A stretch of DNA of 64,000 bases from Empedobacter stercoris (GTDB lineage Bacteria > Bacteroidota > Bacteroidia > Flavobacteriales > Weeksellaceae), in assembly GCF_020281205.1 (NCBI RefSeq), contig NZ_JACXZC010000003.1:113730-177729 (forward strand), written 5' to 3'. The first letter of the stretch is position 1. Each line of letters opens with the position of its first letter. The position numbers and the translations under genes were made by a program. Positions 8,838 to 17,586 of this stretch are shown piece by piece. The notes below the pieces were generated by a model. That model was not told the DNA's origin and made no database searches. It saw only the letters and a program-made list of their open reading frames with translations.

Positions 8838-9587
8838 TTATTTAGATTTATTTGCTTCTTTAACGTATTTGTCTAATGCCATTGTCATTGACGGTGTCTG
8901 TGGTGTTGGCACCTCAATATCTACACGTAATCCCATCTCTTTTGCTTGATCTGCTGTCGATTTTCCAAAAACTGCTATTCTCGTATCGTCTTGTACAAAT
9001 TCTGGAAAATTTTCAAATAAAGATTTAATACCAGAAGGTGTAAAGAAAACAAGAATGTCATATTTTACATCAGACAAATCTGATAAATCACTTGATACAG
9101 TTCTGAACAAAGTTGCTTTTTGCCATGTTAAACCTAAGCTATCTAATAAAGTAGGAACGTTTGGTTTCAAAACATCAGATGCGGGTAATAAAAAGTTTTC
9201 TTCTTTGTGCTTTTTAAACAAAGGCACCATGTCAGCAAATACTTTTTCTCCAATATAAATTTTACGTTTTCTATAGACTATGTATTTTTGTAAATAGAAG
9301 GCAATCGCTTCAGATTCACAAAAATATTTCATAGAATCAGGAACGGTAAAACGCATTTCTTCTGCAAGGCGGAAGAAGTGATCAATTGCATTTCTACTCG
9401 TAAAAATAACTGCAGTAACTTTGCTAAAATCAATCTTTTGTTGTCTAACTTCTTTTGCGTCTATTCCGACAACTTGGATAAATGGTCTAAAATCAATTTT
9501 GATTTTATTACTTTTTTCAATCTCGTAGTATGGCGAGTTCTCCGCCTGAGGCGTTGGTTGTGATACTAATATTGATTTAACTTTCAT
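8838..9587 (-). CDS. hemD: Uroporphyrinogen-III synthase
   Basis: A 249-residue HemD-family protein that cyclises hydroxymethylbilane with inversion of ring D in tetrapyrrole synthesis. The two-lobed fold is recognisable from VIFTSRNAIDHFF (about residues 58-70) in the first half and DILVFFTPSGIKSLFENF plus IAVFGKSTADQAKEMG in the second, the usual positions of substrate-contact loops. Sequence conservation in HemD is low, so the call relies on these motifs and on the neighbouring DUF4271 gene, a pairing I recall as common in flavobacteria. Confidence 0.9.
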   Translation of the reverse strand: MKVKSILVSQPTPQAENSPYYEIEKSNKIKIDFRPFIQVVGIDAKEVRQQKIDFSKVTAVIFTSRNAIDHFFRLAEEMRFTVPDSMKYFCESEAIAFYLQKYIVYRKRKIYIGEKVFADMVPLFKKHKEENFLLPASDVLKPNVPTLLDSLGLTWQKATLFRTVSSDLSDLSDVKYDILVFFTPSGIKSLFENFPEFVQDDTRIAVFGKSTADQAKEMGLRVDIEVPTPQTPSMTMALDKYVKEANKSK

Positions 9588-9594
9588 AGTAATT

Positions 9595-10269
9595 TTAGAT
9601 TACTTTACCAACAATTAACAGCTTTGCTAAAACCATAATAGGTAAAATTTCTAGGGTGCAAAGGTACAAAATATTATAATACCAAATTGATTTATTCTTA
9701 TGAATTTGTTTGGCGTAAATGCTATAAATCTCAAATATTCTATTCAAAAACAACAAAATAAAACCGATGATGATTAAATAATCTTTGTTAATTTGGGTAT
9801 AAAAAAATAAAAAGCAAATAACTAATAAAAGCAAAACATTTTTAGCGTTTACATAACTCGAACTTTTCATAAAATAGAGAATAGAACTAGATTCATAAAA
9901 TACTTTATAAAAAACGATCTCTATCAATAGTCTGAAAAGCATGATGATACTAATAATTCCAAAGGTTATTCCTATACGAGATAAATAATAAAAGTTGAAG
10001 TTCGGGAGGTGGTTATAATTAATATCAAAATAAGAAACCAATAGTACACTGATCAATAAAACTGTTACAGCATTTACAATAAAACTAAACAGAGTCGTAT
10101 TATCGTCCGTAAAATTCATGTATTCGTTTTTATTTGTTAGCGTCTTAAAATTTTTCGCAAACAAATATTTTGTCGCACAAACCAATAATAAACACATTAT
10201 CAAAGTAATAAGAATAGTGTCATTGCCAACTGTGTTTTTTCCTATTGAGATTAAATCGTTTGTTTTCAT
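9595..10269 (-). CDS. DUF4271 family integral membrane protein
   Basis: A protein of about 224 residues with six or so hydrophobic helices spread over its length (for example ILITLIMCLLLVCATKYLF, FVNAVTVLLISVLLVSYF, IGITFGIISIIMLFRLL). It fits the DUF4271 family, with no known activity, found upstream of hemD in this phylum. The chosen start is MKTNDLIS; a GTG at 10323 would add 18 residues with no apparent family match. The gap to hemD is 7 bases, so the two are probably co-transcribed. Confidence 0.75.
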   Translation of the reverse strand: MKTNDLISIGKNTVGNDTILITLIMCLLLVCATKYLFAKNFKTLTNKNEYMNFTDDNTTLFSFIVNAVTVLLISVLLVSYFDINYNHLPNFNFYYLSRIGITFGIISIIMLFRLLIEIVFYKVFYESSSILYFMKSSSYVNAKNVLLLLVICFLFFYTQINKDYLIIIGFILLFLNRIFEIYSIYAKQIHKNKSIWYYNILYLCTLEILPIMVLAKLLIVGKVI

Positions 10270-10335
10270 AATTTTTTCAAAAATACAAAACCCTAACAAT
10301 CTTATAACTATCTTTATGCCCACAAAATTATATTT

Positions 10336-11058
10336 ATGTCGGACAAATTAGTTATTATCCCGACCTATAACGAAAAAGAAAACATAGAAGCTATAATCCG
10401 CGCTGCTTTAGCGGCTGACGGAGCATTTGATGTATTAATTGTTGATGATAGTTCTCCTGATGGAACAAACGAAATTGTAAAACGTTTAATTCCTGAGTTT
10501 AATGGGCGTTTGTATTTAGAAATTCGAACAACAAAAGATGGTTTGGGGCGTGCTTATGTACATGGTTTTAAATGGGCTTTAGCCAATAATTACGAATTTA
10601 TTTTCGAAATGGATGCCGATTTTTCTCATAATCCAAATGATTTGCCACGTTTGTATCAAGCTTTGGCTGATGGTGCTGATTTAGCAATTGGTTCTCGCTA
10701 TTCTAATGGCGTTAATGTTGTTAATTGGCCTATGAACAGAGTTTTGTTATCTTATTTTGCTTCAAAATATGTTCGTGTTATTACGCGTTTACCTGTTCAT
10801 GATGCAACAGCAGGATTCGTAGGTTATCGTGCAAATGTTTTAAAAACATTAGATTTAGATAAAATTAAATTTAAAGGTTATGGATTTCAGATTGAAATGA
10901 AATACAAAACATGGATCAAGAAATTTAAACTAAAAGAAGTTCCTATTATATTTACGGACAGAACGTTGGGAGAGTCAAAAATTAGTTCTGATATTATTGG
11001 GGAAGCTGTTTTTGGCGTAATTTCGTTGCGAATAAGACATATATTTGGACAATTATGA
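10336..11058 (+). CDS. Polyprenol monophosphomannose synthase, GT2
   Basis: A 240-residue single-domain family 2 glycosyltransferase of the DPM1 type, transferring mannose (or a related sugar) from a nucleotide sugar to polyprenyl phosphate on the cytoplasmic face. N-terminal VIIPTYNEKENI, then VDDSSPDGT, the DADFSHNP metal-binding motif (DxD), LAIGSRYSNG and a C-terminal acceptor region with DRTLGESKI. It lacks C-terminal membrane helices, as in bacterial Ppm1-like enzymes. It overlaps the next gene by ATGA, implying translational coupling. Confidence 0.9.
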   Translation: MSDKLVIIPTYNEKENIEAIIRAALAADGAFDVLIVDDSSPDGTNEIVKRLIPEFNGRLYLEIRTTKDGLGRAYVHGFKWALANNYEFIFEMDADFSHNPNDLPRLYQALADGADLAIGSRYSNGVNVVNWPMNRVLLSYFASKYVRVITRLPVHDATAGFVGYRANVLKTLDLDKIKFKGYGFQIEMKYKTWIKKFKLKEVPIIFTDRTLGESKISSDIIGEAVFGVISLRIRHIFGQL

Positions 11059-11447
11059 AGTATTTGTATGTAGCAATTATTTTATTTTTAGGAGTATTTA
11101 GTTGTGCTCCCAAAAATTATGAAAAACCAAAAGATCTTATCGGAAAGTCTGATATGATAGATATTTTGACAGATTTATACATTAGCCAACAAGGTTTGCA
11201 AATGTATCCAATTCAAAATGAAGATCAAAGCCTTGTTTTAGCGAAAGACGCAGTAGACATTTTGAATGCTTATGATGTTTCAATAAATACTTTCCAAGAA
11301 AGTTACAAGTATTATATGATGCAACCAGAAAAAATGAAAAAGATGTTGGATGAGGTTAAAAATAATCTTGAGGATAAATTATCCAAAGAAGAAAAAGAAC
11401 GTCAAAACACTCAAAAAAATAATTTAGAAGAGTTCAAACCTCAATAA
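11055..11447 (+). CDS. DUF4296 family lipoprotein
   Basis: A 130-residue lipoprotein (signal MKYLYVAIILFLGVFSC, Cys17) with the DUF4296 pattern: KPKDLIGKSDMIDILTDLYISQ soon after the Cys, then a helical body and a charged C-terminal tail rich in Lys, Glu and Gln. Function unknown. It is coupled by a 4-base overlap to the mannosyltransferase gene, a pairing I recall as frequent in Flavobacteriia. Confidence 0.8.
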   Translation: MKYLYVAIILFLGVFSCAPKNYEKPKDLIGKSDMIDILTDLYISQQGLQMYPIQNEDQSLVLAKDAVDILNAYDVSINTFQESYKYYMMQPEKMKKMLDEVKNNLEDKLSKEEKERQNTQKNNLEEFKPQ

Positions 11448-11486
11448 AAAAAAGCCTCAAGTTTAGATGATTTGAGGCTTTTTTAT
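11447..11486. terminator. Bidirectional terminator
   Basis: AAGCCTCAA and TTGAGGCTT arms around 11452-11480 extend into A and T runs on both sides. It serves the convergent DUF4296 and thioesterase genes. Confidence 0.85.
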
Positions 11487-11490
11487 GTAA

Positions 11491-12012
11491 TTATTCTGTT
11501 ATAAATAGTGATTTCAATTCAAGCGCATCCGCAGGTTGCATACGTCCTGCTAAAATTAAACTTAATTGTTTACGACGCAAAGCTGCTTCGTAACGTTCAA
11601 TTTCTTGTTCAGTTTCAGGAATTAATTCAGGTACTTTTACAGGTTTATTGTCGTTATCAACTGCGACAAAAGTGTAAATTCCACTATTTGTTTGGTTGTA
11701 AATACAGTTTTCGTAATCGTATACATAAACATCGACATACACTTCCATCGAAGAATTGAATGCTCGTGTAACTTTAGATTCTAATTTTATTGTACTTCCC
11801 ATAGGTATAGGAATATTGAATGCAACATGGTTCACACTTGCAGTTACAACTAAGAAACTTCCACCATGCATTTTTGCAGAGATTGATGAAATTCGGTCCA
11901 TAGAAGCTAACAATTCACCTCCGAACATATTTCCTAAATTGTTGGTTTCATTTGGTAAAACCAAATTTGTCATTACAGCTAATGATTCTTTTGCTGTTTT
12001 TGCTTTCGCCAT
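11491..12012 (-). CDS. Acyl-CoA thioesterase, hotdog fold
   Basis: A protein of about 173 residues of the BFIT/YciA-like cytosolic acyl-CoA thioesterase group. N-terminal NNLGNMFGGELLASMDRISS carries the catalytic Asn/Asp region of the hotdog helix, followed by VTASVNHVAFNIPIPMGS, the second conserved strand. The C-terminal 35 residues (ERYEAALRRKQLSLILAGRM) form a helical extension absent from the shorter thioesterase at 372. I use MAKAKTAKES as start; an in-frame ATG ten codons earlier is possible. Substrate unknown. Confidence 0.88.
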   Translation of the reverse strand: MAKAKTAKESLAVMTNLVLPNETNNLGNMFGGELLASMDRISSISAKMHGGSFLVVTASVNHVAFNIPIPMGSTIKLESKVTRAFNSSMEVYVDVYVYDYENCIYNQTNSGIYTFVAVDNDNKPVKVPELIPETEQEIERYEAALRRKQLSLILAGRMQPADALELKSLFITE

Positions 12013-12062
12013 AAACTTTTGTTTGTTGTTTGCAAATTTCAATAAAATAAACGAGTTTCTTT

Positions 12063-12115
12063 ATACCATCAATAAAATAAGCTATCCTGTGGATAGCTTA
12101 TTTTATTGATGGTAT
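12063..12115 (-). repeat. Perfect 25-bp palindrome, terminator of the SPOR gene
   Basis: Positions 12063-12087 and 12091-12115 are exact reverse complements around a 3-base loop (TGT). The inner part, AAAATAAGC to GCTTATTTT, resembles an intrinsic terminator for the leftward SPOR-domain gene whose stop is 13 bases away. The extra outer arms make it far longer than the other terminators in this window. Confidence 0.8.
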
Positions 12116-12128
12116 TTTAAAAGGTAAA

Positions 12129-13283
12129 TTAATTTTCAGTTCTAACCCATGTTCCGGGCGACTTTTTATTTACATCATTCATATATTTTTGTGCATCATC
12201 TATATTATTAAAGCTATTGTATGTAACATAGTAATAGCGACCTTTTACATAGTTGATTTCAGCATTTTTGTAACCTTGTTTTTTCAATTCGCCCAACAAT
12301 CTATCTGCATCTTCTTGCCTTTTCAAAGAAGCAGCGATAACTTGGTATTTTTTATTTGAAGTTTTTACAGTTGATTTTGTTGTACTATCTTTTTTATCAA
12401 CATTTTTTACATCTTCTTTTTTTGGTGATTCAATCTTCGTTATTTTTTTTGTTTCAGTTTTAACGATTTCTTTTGATGAAGGTTTTTCTTTTACAATTGC
12501 AGTTATTTCCTTATCCGTTTCATTCAGTTTAGTTTCTTTTACAACTGTAATTTCAACTTTTTTTGGTGTTTCAATTGTATCTGTTTTTGTTACTGTTTCA
12601 GCAATTTGATATTCGACTAAAGAAGGTTCAGTAATCGTTTGTGGCATATTATAAACGTCATATTGCACAGAAACTTTTTCAGTTTGTTTTGTTTCATTTT
12701 GGCCAATCATTGGCAAAACTAAACCGCTCCATTGTTTATTTACAAATTTTTGTACAGGTTGCGGCGTATTAAAATATAGAAAGCCACCAACTATAATAGG
12801 AATTATAGAGGCTGCTGCTAAAAATTTAGACATGTGTTTGTTTGATGTTTTAGCTTTAGATGAATCTAAAATGTAATTGGCTTGTAGATTTGAAAGCCCA
12901 TAAGCGGCAACGAAATAATTTTGAGCATTTTCTGGTTTGAAGTCAATTTTTCCTGCTTCATTAAATTTTAATGAGCCAATATTTTGTAAGGTTAGAATTT
13001 TCCCATTTTTCAAATGTTCTTGCCAAAAATAAACCTGTTCATTCAAAAATGTTTGCGCATTTTCAAAAGACATGGGTTCATCTTGTACAATTTTATTCAC
13101 CAAAACTCCATCACTTTTTGTTAAAGTCGAATTGAAAGAAAGTTCTTTTCTTGGTGGAATAAAAGTATTCGTTTTCTCGTCGAATGCTACAGACGCTGCA
13201 TTTGAAATAAACGCACCAAAGTTCGGAACGATTACACAATCGTGCTGAAATAATAATTGACTTATATGCTCTTCTAACCTCAT
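12129..13283 (-). CDS. HU-like domain plus SPOR domain membrane protein
   Basis: A 384-residue protein with an unusual order. Residues 1-75 look like the prokaryotic HU/CCDC81-type domain (MRLEEHISQLLFQHDCVIVP, then NFGAFISN). A second similar module covers about 75-125. A single membrane helix lies at about 152-172, then a low-complexity Lys/Glu/Thr-rich linker (about 215-300), and a C-terminal SPOR domain (KYQVIAASLK to TWVRTEN) that binds denuded peptidoglycan at division sites. The topology would place the HU-like part in the cytoplasm and SPOR in the periplasm. A cell-division or envelope role is inference. Confidence 0.85.
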   Translation of the reverse strand: MRLEEHISQLLFQHDCVIVPNFGAFISNAASVAFDEKTNTFIPPRKELSFNSTLTKSDGVLVNKIVQDEPMSFENAQTFLNEQVYFWQEHLKNGKILTLQNIGSLKFNEAGKIDFKPENAQNYFVAAYGLSNLQANYILDSSKAKTSNKHMSKFLAAASIIPIIVGGFLYFNTPQPVQKFVNKQWSGLVLPMIGQNETKQTEKVSVQYDVYNMPQTITEPSLVEYQIAETVTKTDTIETPKKVEITVVKETKLNETDKEITAIVKEKPSSKEIVKTETKKITKIESPKKEDVKNVDKKDSTTKSTVKTSNKKYQVIAASLKRQEDADRLLGELKKQGYKNAEINYVKGRYYYVTYNSFNNIDDAQKYMNDVNKKSPGTWVRTEN

Positions 13284-13372
13284 ACTACGAAATTAACATT
13301 TTTTTTAAATTCTGCAAAAAAATAAATACTTAAAATACTACTTAGTTGGTTTAATATTAATAATTTAACAAA

Positions 13373-14470
13373 ATGAAAACCGATTTACCTTATATTTTAG
13401 CACTTTCTTTTCAGAAAAGAATTGGCGATATCACAGCCCGAAAAATTATTCAATTTTTTGGTTCGGCAGAAGCTGCTTGGAATTGTAAACCAAAAGATTT
13501 GATGCAAATTTCGGGAATTGGTCAGCAAATAAGCAAAGATTTTGGTCAAAAAAAATGGTTAGAATTGGCTTTTAACGAAATCGAATATTGTGAAAATAAT
13601 CATATTCGTATTTTAACTTTTTACGACGATACCTATCCACAGCTGTTAAAAGAGTGTATTGATGCGCCTTTGGTACTTTTTTGTAAAGGAAATTTAGAGT
13701 TCAATCATTTTAATAATAAAAAGATTTCAATCGTTGGAACTCGAAAAATGACCAATTATGGACGAGGTTTTATTACTGAATTAATTGAAGGTTTAGCAGA
13801 TTTTGATGTAACTATTGTTAGTGGATTGGCGTATGGTTGCGATATAGAAGCGCATACAAATGCACTTAAAAATAAGTTGGTAACTTGGTCAGTGATGGGA
13901 ACTAATTTCGAACGAATTTATCCTGCAGCTCACAAGATGATTGCAGTAGAAATGTTACAAAAAGGAGGTTGGATTACTGAACAACCAAGTTTTAAAGCTG
14001 GCGCTCCTGAATCATTTCTTCAACGAAATCGTATCATTGCAGGATTGTCCGATATTACAATAGTAGTAGAATCAGCTTTTAAAGGAGGAAGTTTAGTAAC
14101 CGCTAAATTCGCAAATGAATACAATCGAGAAGTGTTTGCTTTACCTGGAAAAACAACAGATGCATTGAGTGTTGGATGTAATTATTTGATTAAATCTCAT
14201 CAAGCTTATTTAGTGGAAAACTCGAAAGATATTATTGATTATTTTAATTTCAATTCACAGAAAAAATCAAAACAAATAGATCTATTTATTGAAATTTCGG
14301 ATGATGAAAAAGTGATTGTAAATTACTTGAAAAAAAATGGAAAGCAACACATCGATAAAATGTCTTTTGACTTGAATATGAAATCGTATGAGTTAATGCC
14401 TTTGTTGTTAGATTTGGAGTTGAAACAAATTATTTCTACACTTCCAGGGAAGTTTTATGATTTATTGTAA
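13373..14470 (+). CDS. dprA: DNA processing protein DprA (Smf)
   Basis: A 365-residue DprA that loads RecA on incoming ssDNA during natural transformation. An N-terminal helix-hairpin-helix/SAM-like part (DITARKIIQFFGSAEAAW, GIGQQIS) precedes the Rossmann-like domain with SIVGTRKMTNYGRG, SGLAYGCDIEAH, ERIYPAAH, FLQRNRIIAGLS, SAFKGGSLVTA and ALPGKTTDALSVGCN. The last 75 residues form a winged-helix. Length and motifs are normal, so the gene appears functional. Confidence 0.96.
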   Translation: MKTDLPYILALSFQKRIGDITARKIIQFFGSAEAAWNCKPKDLMQISGIGQQISKDFGQKKWLELAFNEIEYCENNHIRILTFYDDTYPQLLKECIDAPLVLFCKGNLEFNHFNNKKISIVGTRKMTNYGRGFITELIEGLADFDVTIVSGLAYGCDIEAHTNALKNKLVTWSVMGTNFERIYPAAHKMIAVEMLQKGGWITEQPSFKAGAPESFLQRNRIIAGLSDITIVVESAFKGGSLVTAKFANEYNREVFALPGKTTDALSVGCNYLIKSHQAYLVENSKDIIDYFNFNSQKKSKQIDLFIEISDDEKVIVNYLKKNGKQHIDKMSFDLNMKSYELMPLLLDLELKQIISTLPGKFYDLL

Positions 14471-14514
14471 TAATAAATACAATTTTTAACCAATTATTTT
14501 GTTATAAATTACAG

Positions 14515-14522
14515 TATTTTTG
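14515..14522 (+). promoter_or_regulatory. Promoter -7 box for porZ
   Basis: TATTTTTG matches TAnnTTTG and ends 6 bases before the ATG at 14529, giving a very short or absent 5' leader. This also argues against the in-frame TTG at 14520 as start. Confidence 0.45.
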
Positions 14523-14528
14523 TGCATT

Positions 14529-16784
14529 ATGAAGACAAAATTGTTCATTTTCATCACCATGATTTTCACAAGTTTAAACGCTCAAAATGATAAAGCGCGT
14601 TGGAACGATCTTTTTTCTTACAGCAATGTAAAATTGTTGGAAGAAGTAAATGGTGTAATTTATTGTGGTACCGAAAACGGGATATTCTTATTTAATCCTA
14701 AAAATCCAACAAATGATTGGATTAAGTTGAATAAAACCAATTTTTTGAATAATGTGGGAGTTTCTGCAATGGCTTATGATAAAGAGTCAGATTCGTTTTT
14801 AGTAGGTTATGAAAATGGAGGATTAGATTTATTGAGATCTGGTGAATCGACAATGGTTTTGGATATCAAATGGAATGGCTTTAGTGGCGATAAAAAAGTA
14901 AACCATATTTTAATTAATGATGGAATTGCGTTTATTTCTGGTGCTTTCGGTATTGTTTCTTATGATTTAAAAGATGAAGAATTTAAAGAAACTACGCGTA
15001 CAAATTCTGCAAAAATAGATGATGTAACGATTTTAAATATAGTTGTAAATGATGCAACAATTTTAAATAACAAACTTTATATTGCTACATCAAAAGGGAT
15101 TTTTTCAAGTGAATTAACTTCAAAGAAATTAAATAATCCAAATATTAATTTGTGGACTGTTCAAAATTTGAATCAAAATGTTTCAAATATAGAATTGTTT
15201 GAAAAAGAGATTTATTATTCAGTAGAAAATGAATTAAAAACAATTTCTGGAACTCCTGTTTCTGAAGCTTTTAATTTTATTGAAGATTTAAAATTATCAA
15301 ATGAAAAATTAATCATTACTCAAAATAATCAGATATCTGTTTTAGGAAGTGGTGATTATTCTAAATCTGAAATTAATTTTAATACTGCAATTTCAATTGA
15401 TAATATTGTTTATGGAGGTTCAGTAAATCATGGAATTATTAATTTATCTAATCTTGAAGAATTTTATCCCGATGGACCATTTAACAATAAAGCTTGGTCG
15501 GTTACAACAAAAAATGGCAAAGTATGGATTGCACCAGGAGGAACAGAAGGATATACAGCTCCGATTCAAAATGAAGATGGATTTTCTATGTACAATGGAA
15601 AAAAATGGAATCATTTTTCAAGCGAATGTTTAGGAACAGCAAGAGACATTACTACTGTATCTGTTAATCCTACCAACGATAAAAACTTTGTTATAGGTTC
15701 TTTTAATAAAGTAGATAATAATACAAGATTGTTTGAATTCAACACAGATTTTTCAACAAATTTATCTAATTGTAGAGATGAGTATAAGTTGATTTTAAAT
15801 ACAGAAATACCAGGTTCTAGAATTTCAGGTGTAAAATTTGATGCGTTAGGCGATTTATATATTGGAGCATCTTTTCCTAGTAATTTTTCGCAGGATTGGA
15901 AAGTTACATTTTATGCTAAAAGAACAAATAACTCTTGGATAACGTACGGACCAGAAAGTGGGAATGAATCTGTTGCTTTATCTCCTAGTGTTACTGATTC
16001 ATATGTTTATTATCCCGTTGCAAGAAATGGAGGAATAATTGTTTTTGATAAAAATTTGGGTAAAGTTCAATCAATCAATACTTCCAATAGCAAATTGCCA
16101 ATAAACAATGTTTTAGCTATAGCAAATGATAAGACAAATAATCTTTGGATAGGAACAGGACAAGGATTGGTAGTGCTTTATAGTGCTGACGATTCTGTAA
16201 AAAATAATACAGTTAATGTAGAACCAATCGTAATTATTCAAGATGGAATTCCAGAAGCTTTATTAACAGATGTGGGTATTTATTCCATAAAAGTTGATAA
16301 TGCAAACAGAAAATGGATTGCAACAAATGGAGCAGGTGTATATTATGTTTCGGAGAGTGGAGAAGAAACAAAACTACATTTCACCTCTAAAAATTCGCCT
16401 TTACCTTCTGATATAGTGTACGATGTTTCGATTGATGAAACCACAGGAAAGGTATTTTTTGCAACCGAAAAAGGTGTGGTTTCTTATAATGGTGATGTTT
16501 CGACGGAAACCAATAACTTTAATGATGCAATTGCATATCCAAATCCGTATCGTCCAGAATATACAGGGAATATTACAATTAAAAATCTTCCAAATAGAGC
16601 TTTAGTTAAAATTACAGATATTGTTGGAAATTTACTTTTTGAGAAAAAAGCAGATGGAGGAGTGATAGAATGGAATACAAATAATTCGAAAGGAAAACCA
16701 GTAGCTTCTGGAATTTACTTAGTTTTGATGACAAATGCAGATGGTACCGAAACTAAAACATTGAAACTTGCAGTTGTTAGATAA
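14529..16784 (+). CDS. porZ: Type IX secretion system component PorZ
   Basis: A 751-residue secreted protein with signal peptide (MKTKLFIFITMIFTSLNA), repeated beta-propeller blades with regulator-propeller type motifs (NLWIGTGQGLVVL, RKWIATNGAGVYYV, VFFATEKGVVSYN) and a C-terminal type A sorting domain starting at IAYPNPYRPEY. This matches PorZ of Porphyromonas gingivalis (about 776 residues), part of the attachment complex that delivers A-LPS to T9SS cargo at the cell surface. It precedes recO with a 1-base overlap, a gene order I recall as common in flavobacteria. The start is MKTK because the promoter box abuts it. Confidence 0.88.
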   Translation: MKTKLFIFITMIFTSLNAQNDKARWNDLFSYSNVKLLEEVNGVIYCGTENGIFLFNPKNPTNDWIKLNKTNFLNNVGVSAMAYDKESDSFLVGYENGGLDLLRSGESTMVLDIKWNGFSGDKKVNHILINDGIAFISGAFGIVSYDLKDEEFKETTRTNSAKIDDVTILNIVVNDATILNNKLYIATSKGIFSSELTSKKLNNPNINLWTVQNLNQNVSNIELFEKEIYYSVENELKTISGTPVSEAFNFIEDLKLSNEKLIITQNNQISVLGSGDYSKSEINFNTAISIDNIVYGGSVNHGIINLSNLEEFYPDGPFNNKAWSVTTKNGKVWIAPGGTEGYTAPIQNEDGFSMYNGKKWNHFSSECLGTARDITTVSVNPTNDKNFVIGSFNKVDNNTRLFEFNTDFSTNLSNCRDEYKLILNTEIPGSRISGVKFDALGDLYIGASFPSNFSQDWKVTFYAKRTNNSWITYGPESGNESVALSPSVTDSYVYYPVARNGGIIVFDKNLGKVQSINTSNSKLPINNVLAIANDKTNNLWIGTGQGLVVLYSADDSVKNNTVNVEPIVIIQDGIPEALLTDVGIYSIKVDNANRKWIATNGAGVYYVSESGEETKLHFTSKNSPLPSDIVYDVSIDETTGKVFFATEKGVVSYNGDVSTETNNFNDAIAYPNPYRPEYTGNITIKNLPNRALVKITDIVGNLLFEKKADGGVIEWNTNNSKGKPVASGIYLVLMTNADGTETKTLKLAVVR

Positions 16785-17503
16785 TGAAAATTTTAGAGAC
16801 CAAAGCAGTCGTCCTTTCAAGTATAAAATATGGTGACACGAGTTTAATAATTCGTTGTTATACCCAAAATTTTGGCTTAAAATCATTTATAGCAAAAGGC
16901 GTTTTCTCTAAAAAGAAGCGAAATACATCTTTGTATTTTCCACTTGCAGAAATAGATCTTAGTTTTCAACCCAAATCAAGTGAACAACAATTGGTTTTCT
17001 TAAAATCGGCTCAAACTTCCTATTATTACGAAACCTTGCATTTTCATCCAATCAAATCGGCGATTGTTTTTTTCTTGGCTGAAATTCTAAATTTAGTGTT
17101 GAAAGAAGAAACCGATAACCCAGATTTATACCTATATATCGAACATTCACTAAAAGAATTTGATCAAAAAAAAGAAGATTTTGCAGATTTTCATTTGATT
17201 TTTTTGATTCAATTGACACATTTTTTAGGGTTTTATCCCAATTTAGAATTAGACGGAAATCTATTCGATTTAGAAAATGGTTTTTTTACAAATTCCAATT
17301 CATCCATCAACATGTTGAAAGCAGATGAAACCGTTTTGTTCAAAAAACTATTAGAACTTAATTTTACAGCAGATTCAAAAAATATATTTAACCAATCACA
17401 ACGTTCTTTATTGCTCGAAATTTTGGTGAAATATTATCAAATTCATACCAATAATTTTAAGAAACCAAAATCATTACAAGTTTTACATGAATTGTTTAGT
17501 TAA
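16784..17503 (+). CDS. recO: DNA repair protein RecO
   Basis: A 239-residue RecO, which helps RecA load on SSB-coated ssDNA in the RecFOR pathway. The N-terminal OB-fold begins ILETKAVVLSSIKYGDTSLI, the usual RecO opening (KAVVL..KYGD.SLI). The C-terminal helical region follows and has no zinc-binding CxxC pairs, unlike some RecO proteins. Its ATG overlaps the porZ stop (TAATG), so the two are translationally coupled. Confidence 0.92.
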   Translation: MKILETKAVVLSSIKYGDTSLIIRCYTQNFGLKSFIAKGVFSKKKRNTSLYFPLAEIDLSFQPKSSEQQLVFLKSAQTSYYYETLHFHPIKSAIVFFLAEILNLVLKEETDNPDLYLYIEHSLKEFDQKKEDFADFHLIFLIQLTHFLGFYPNLELDGNLFDLENGFFTNSNSSINMLKADETVLFKKLLELNFTADSKNIFNQSQRSLLLEILVKYYQIHTNNFKKPKSLQVLHELFS

Positions 17504-17558
17504 ATCTCCGGAAATAATTTCTAACAAATCTTTAAAACAGAGAATAAAGAAAACTCCA

Positions 17559-17566
17559 TATATTTG
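17559..17566 (+). promoter_or_regulatory. Promoter -7 box for the cystathionine gamma-synthase-type gene
   Basis: TATATTTG matches TAnnTTTG, 20 bases before the ATG. No good -33 element is seen. Confidence 0.4.
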
Positions 17567-17586
17567 CTATAGTAAAAACATTCACA

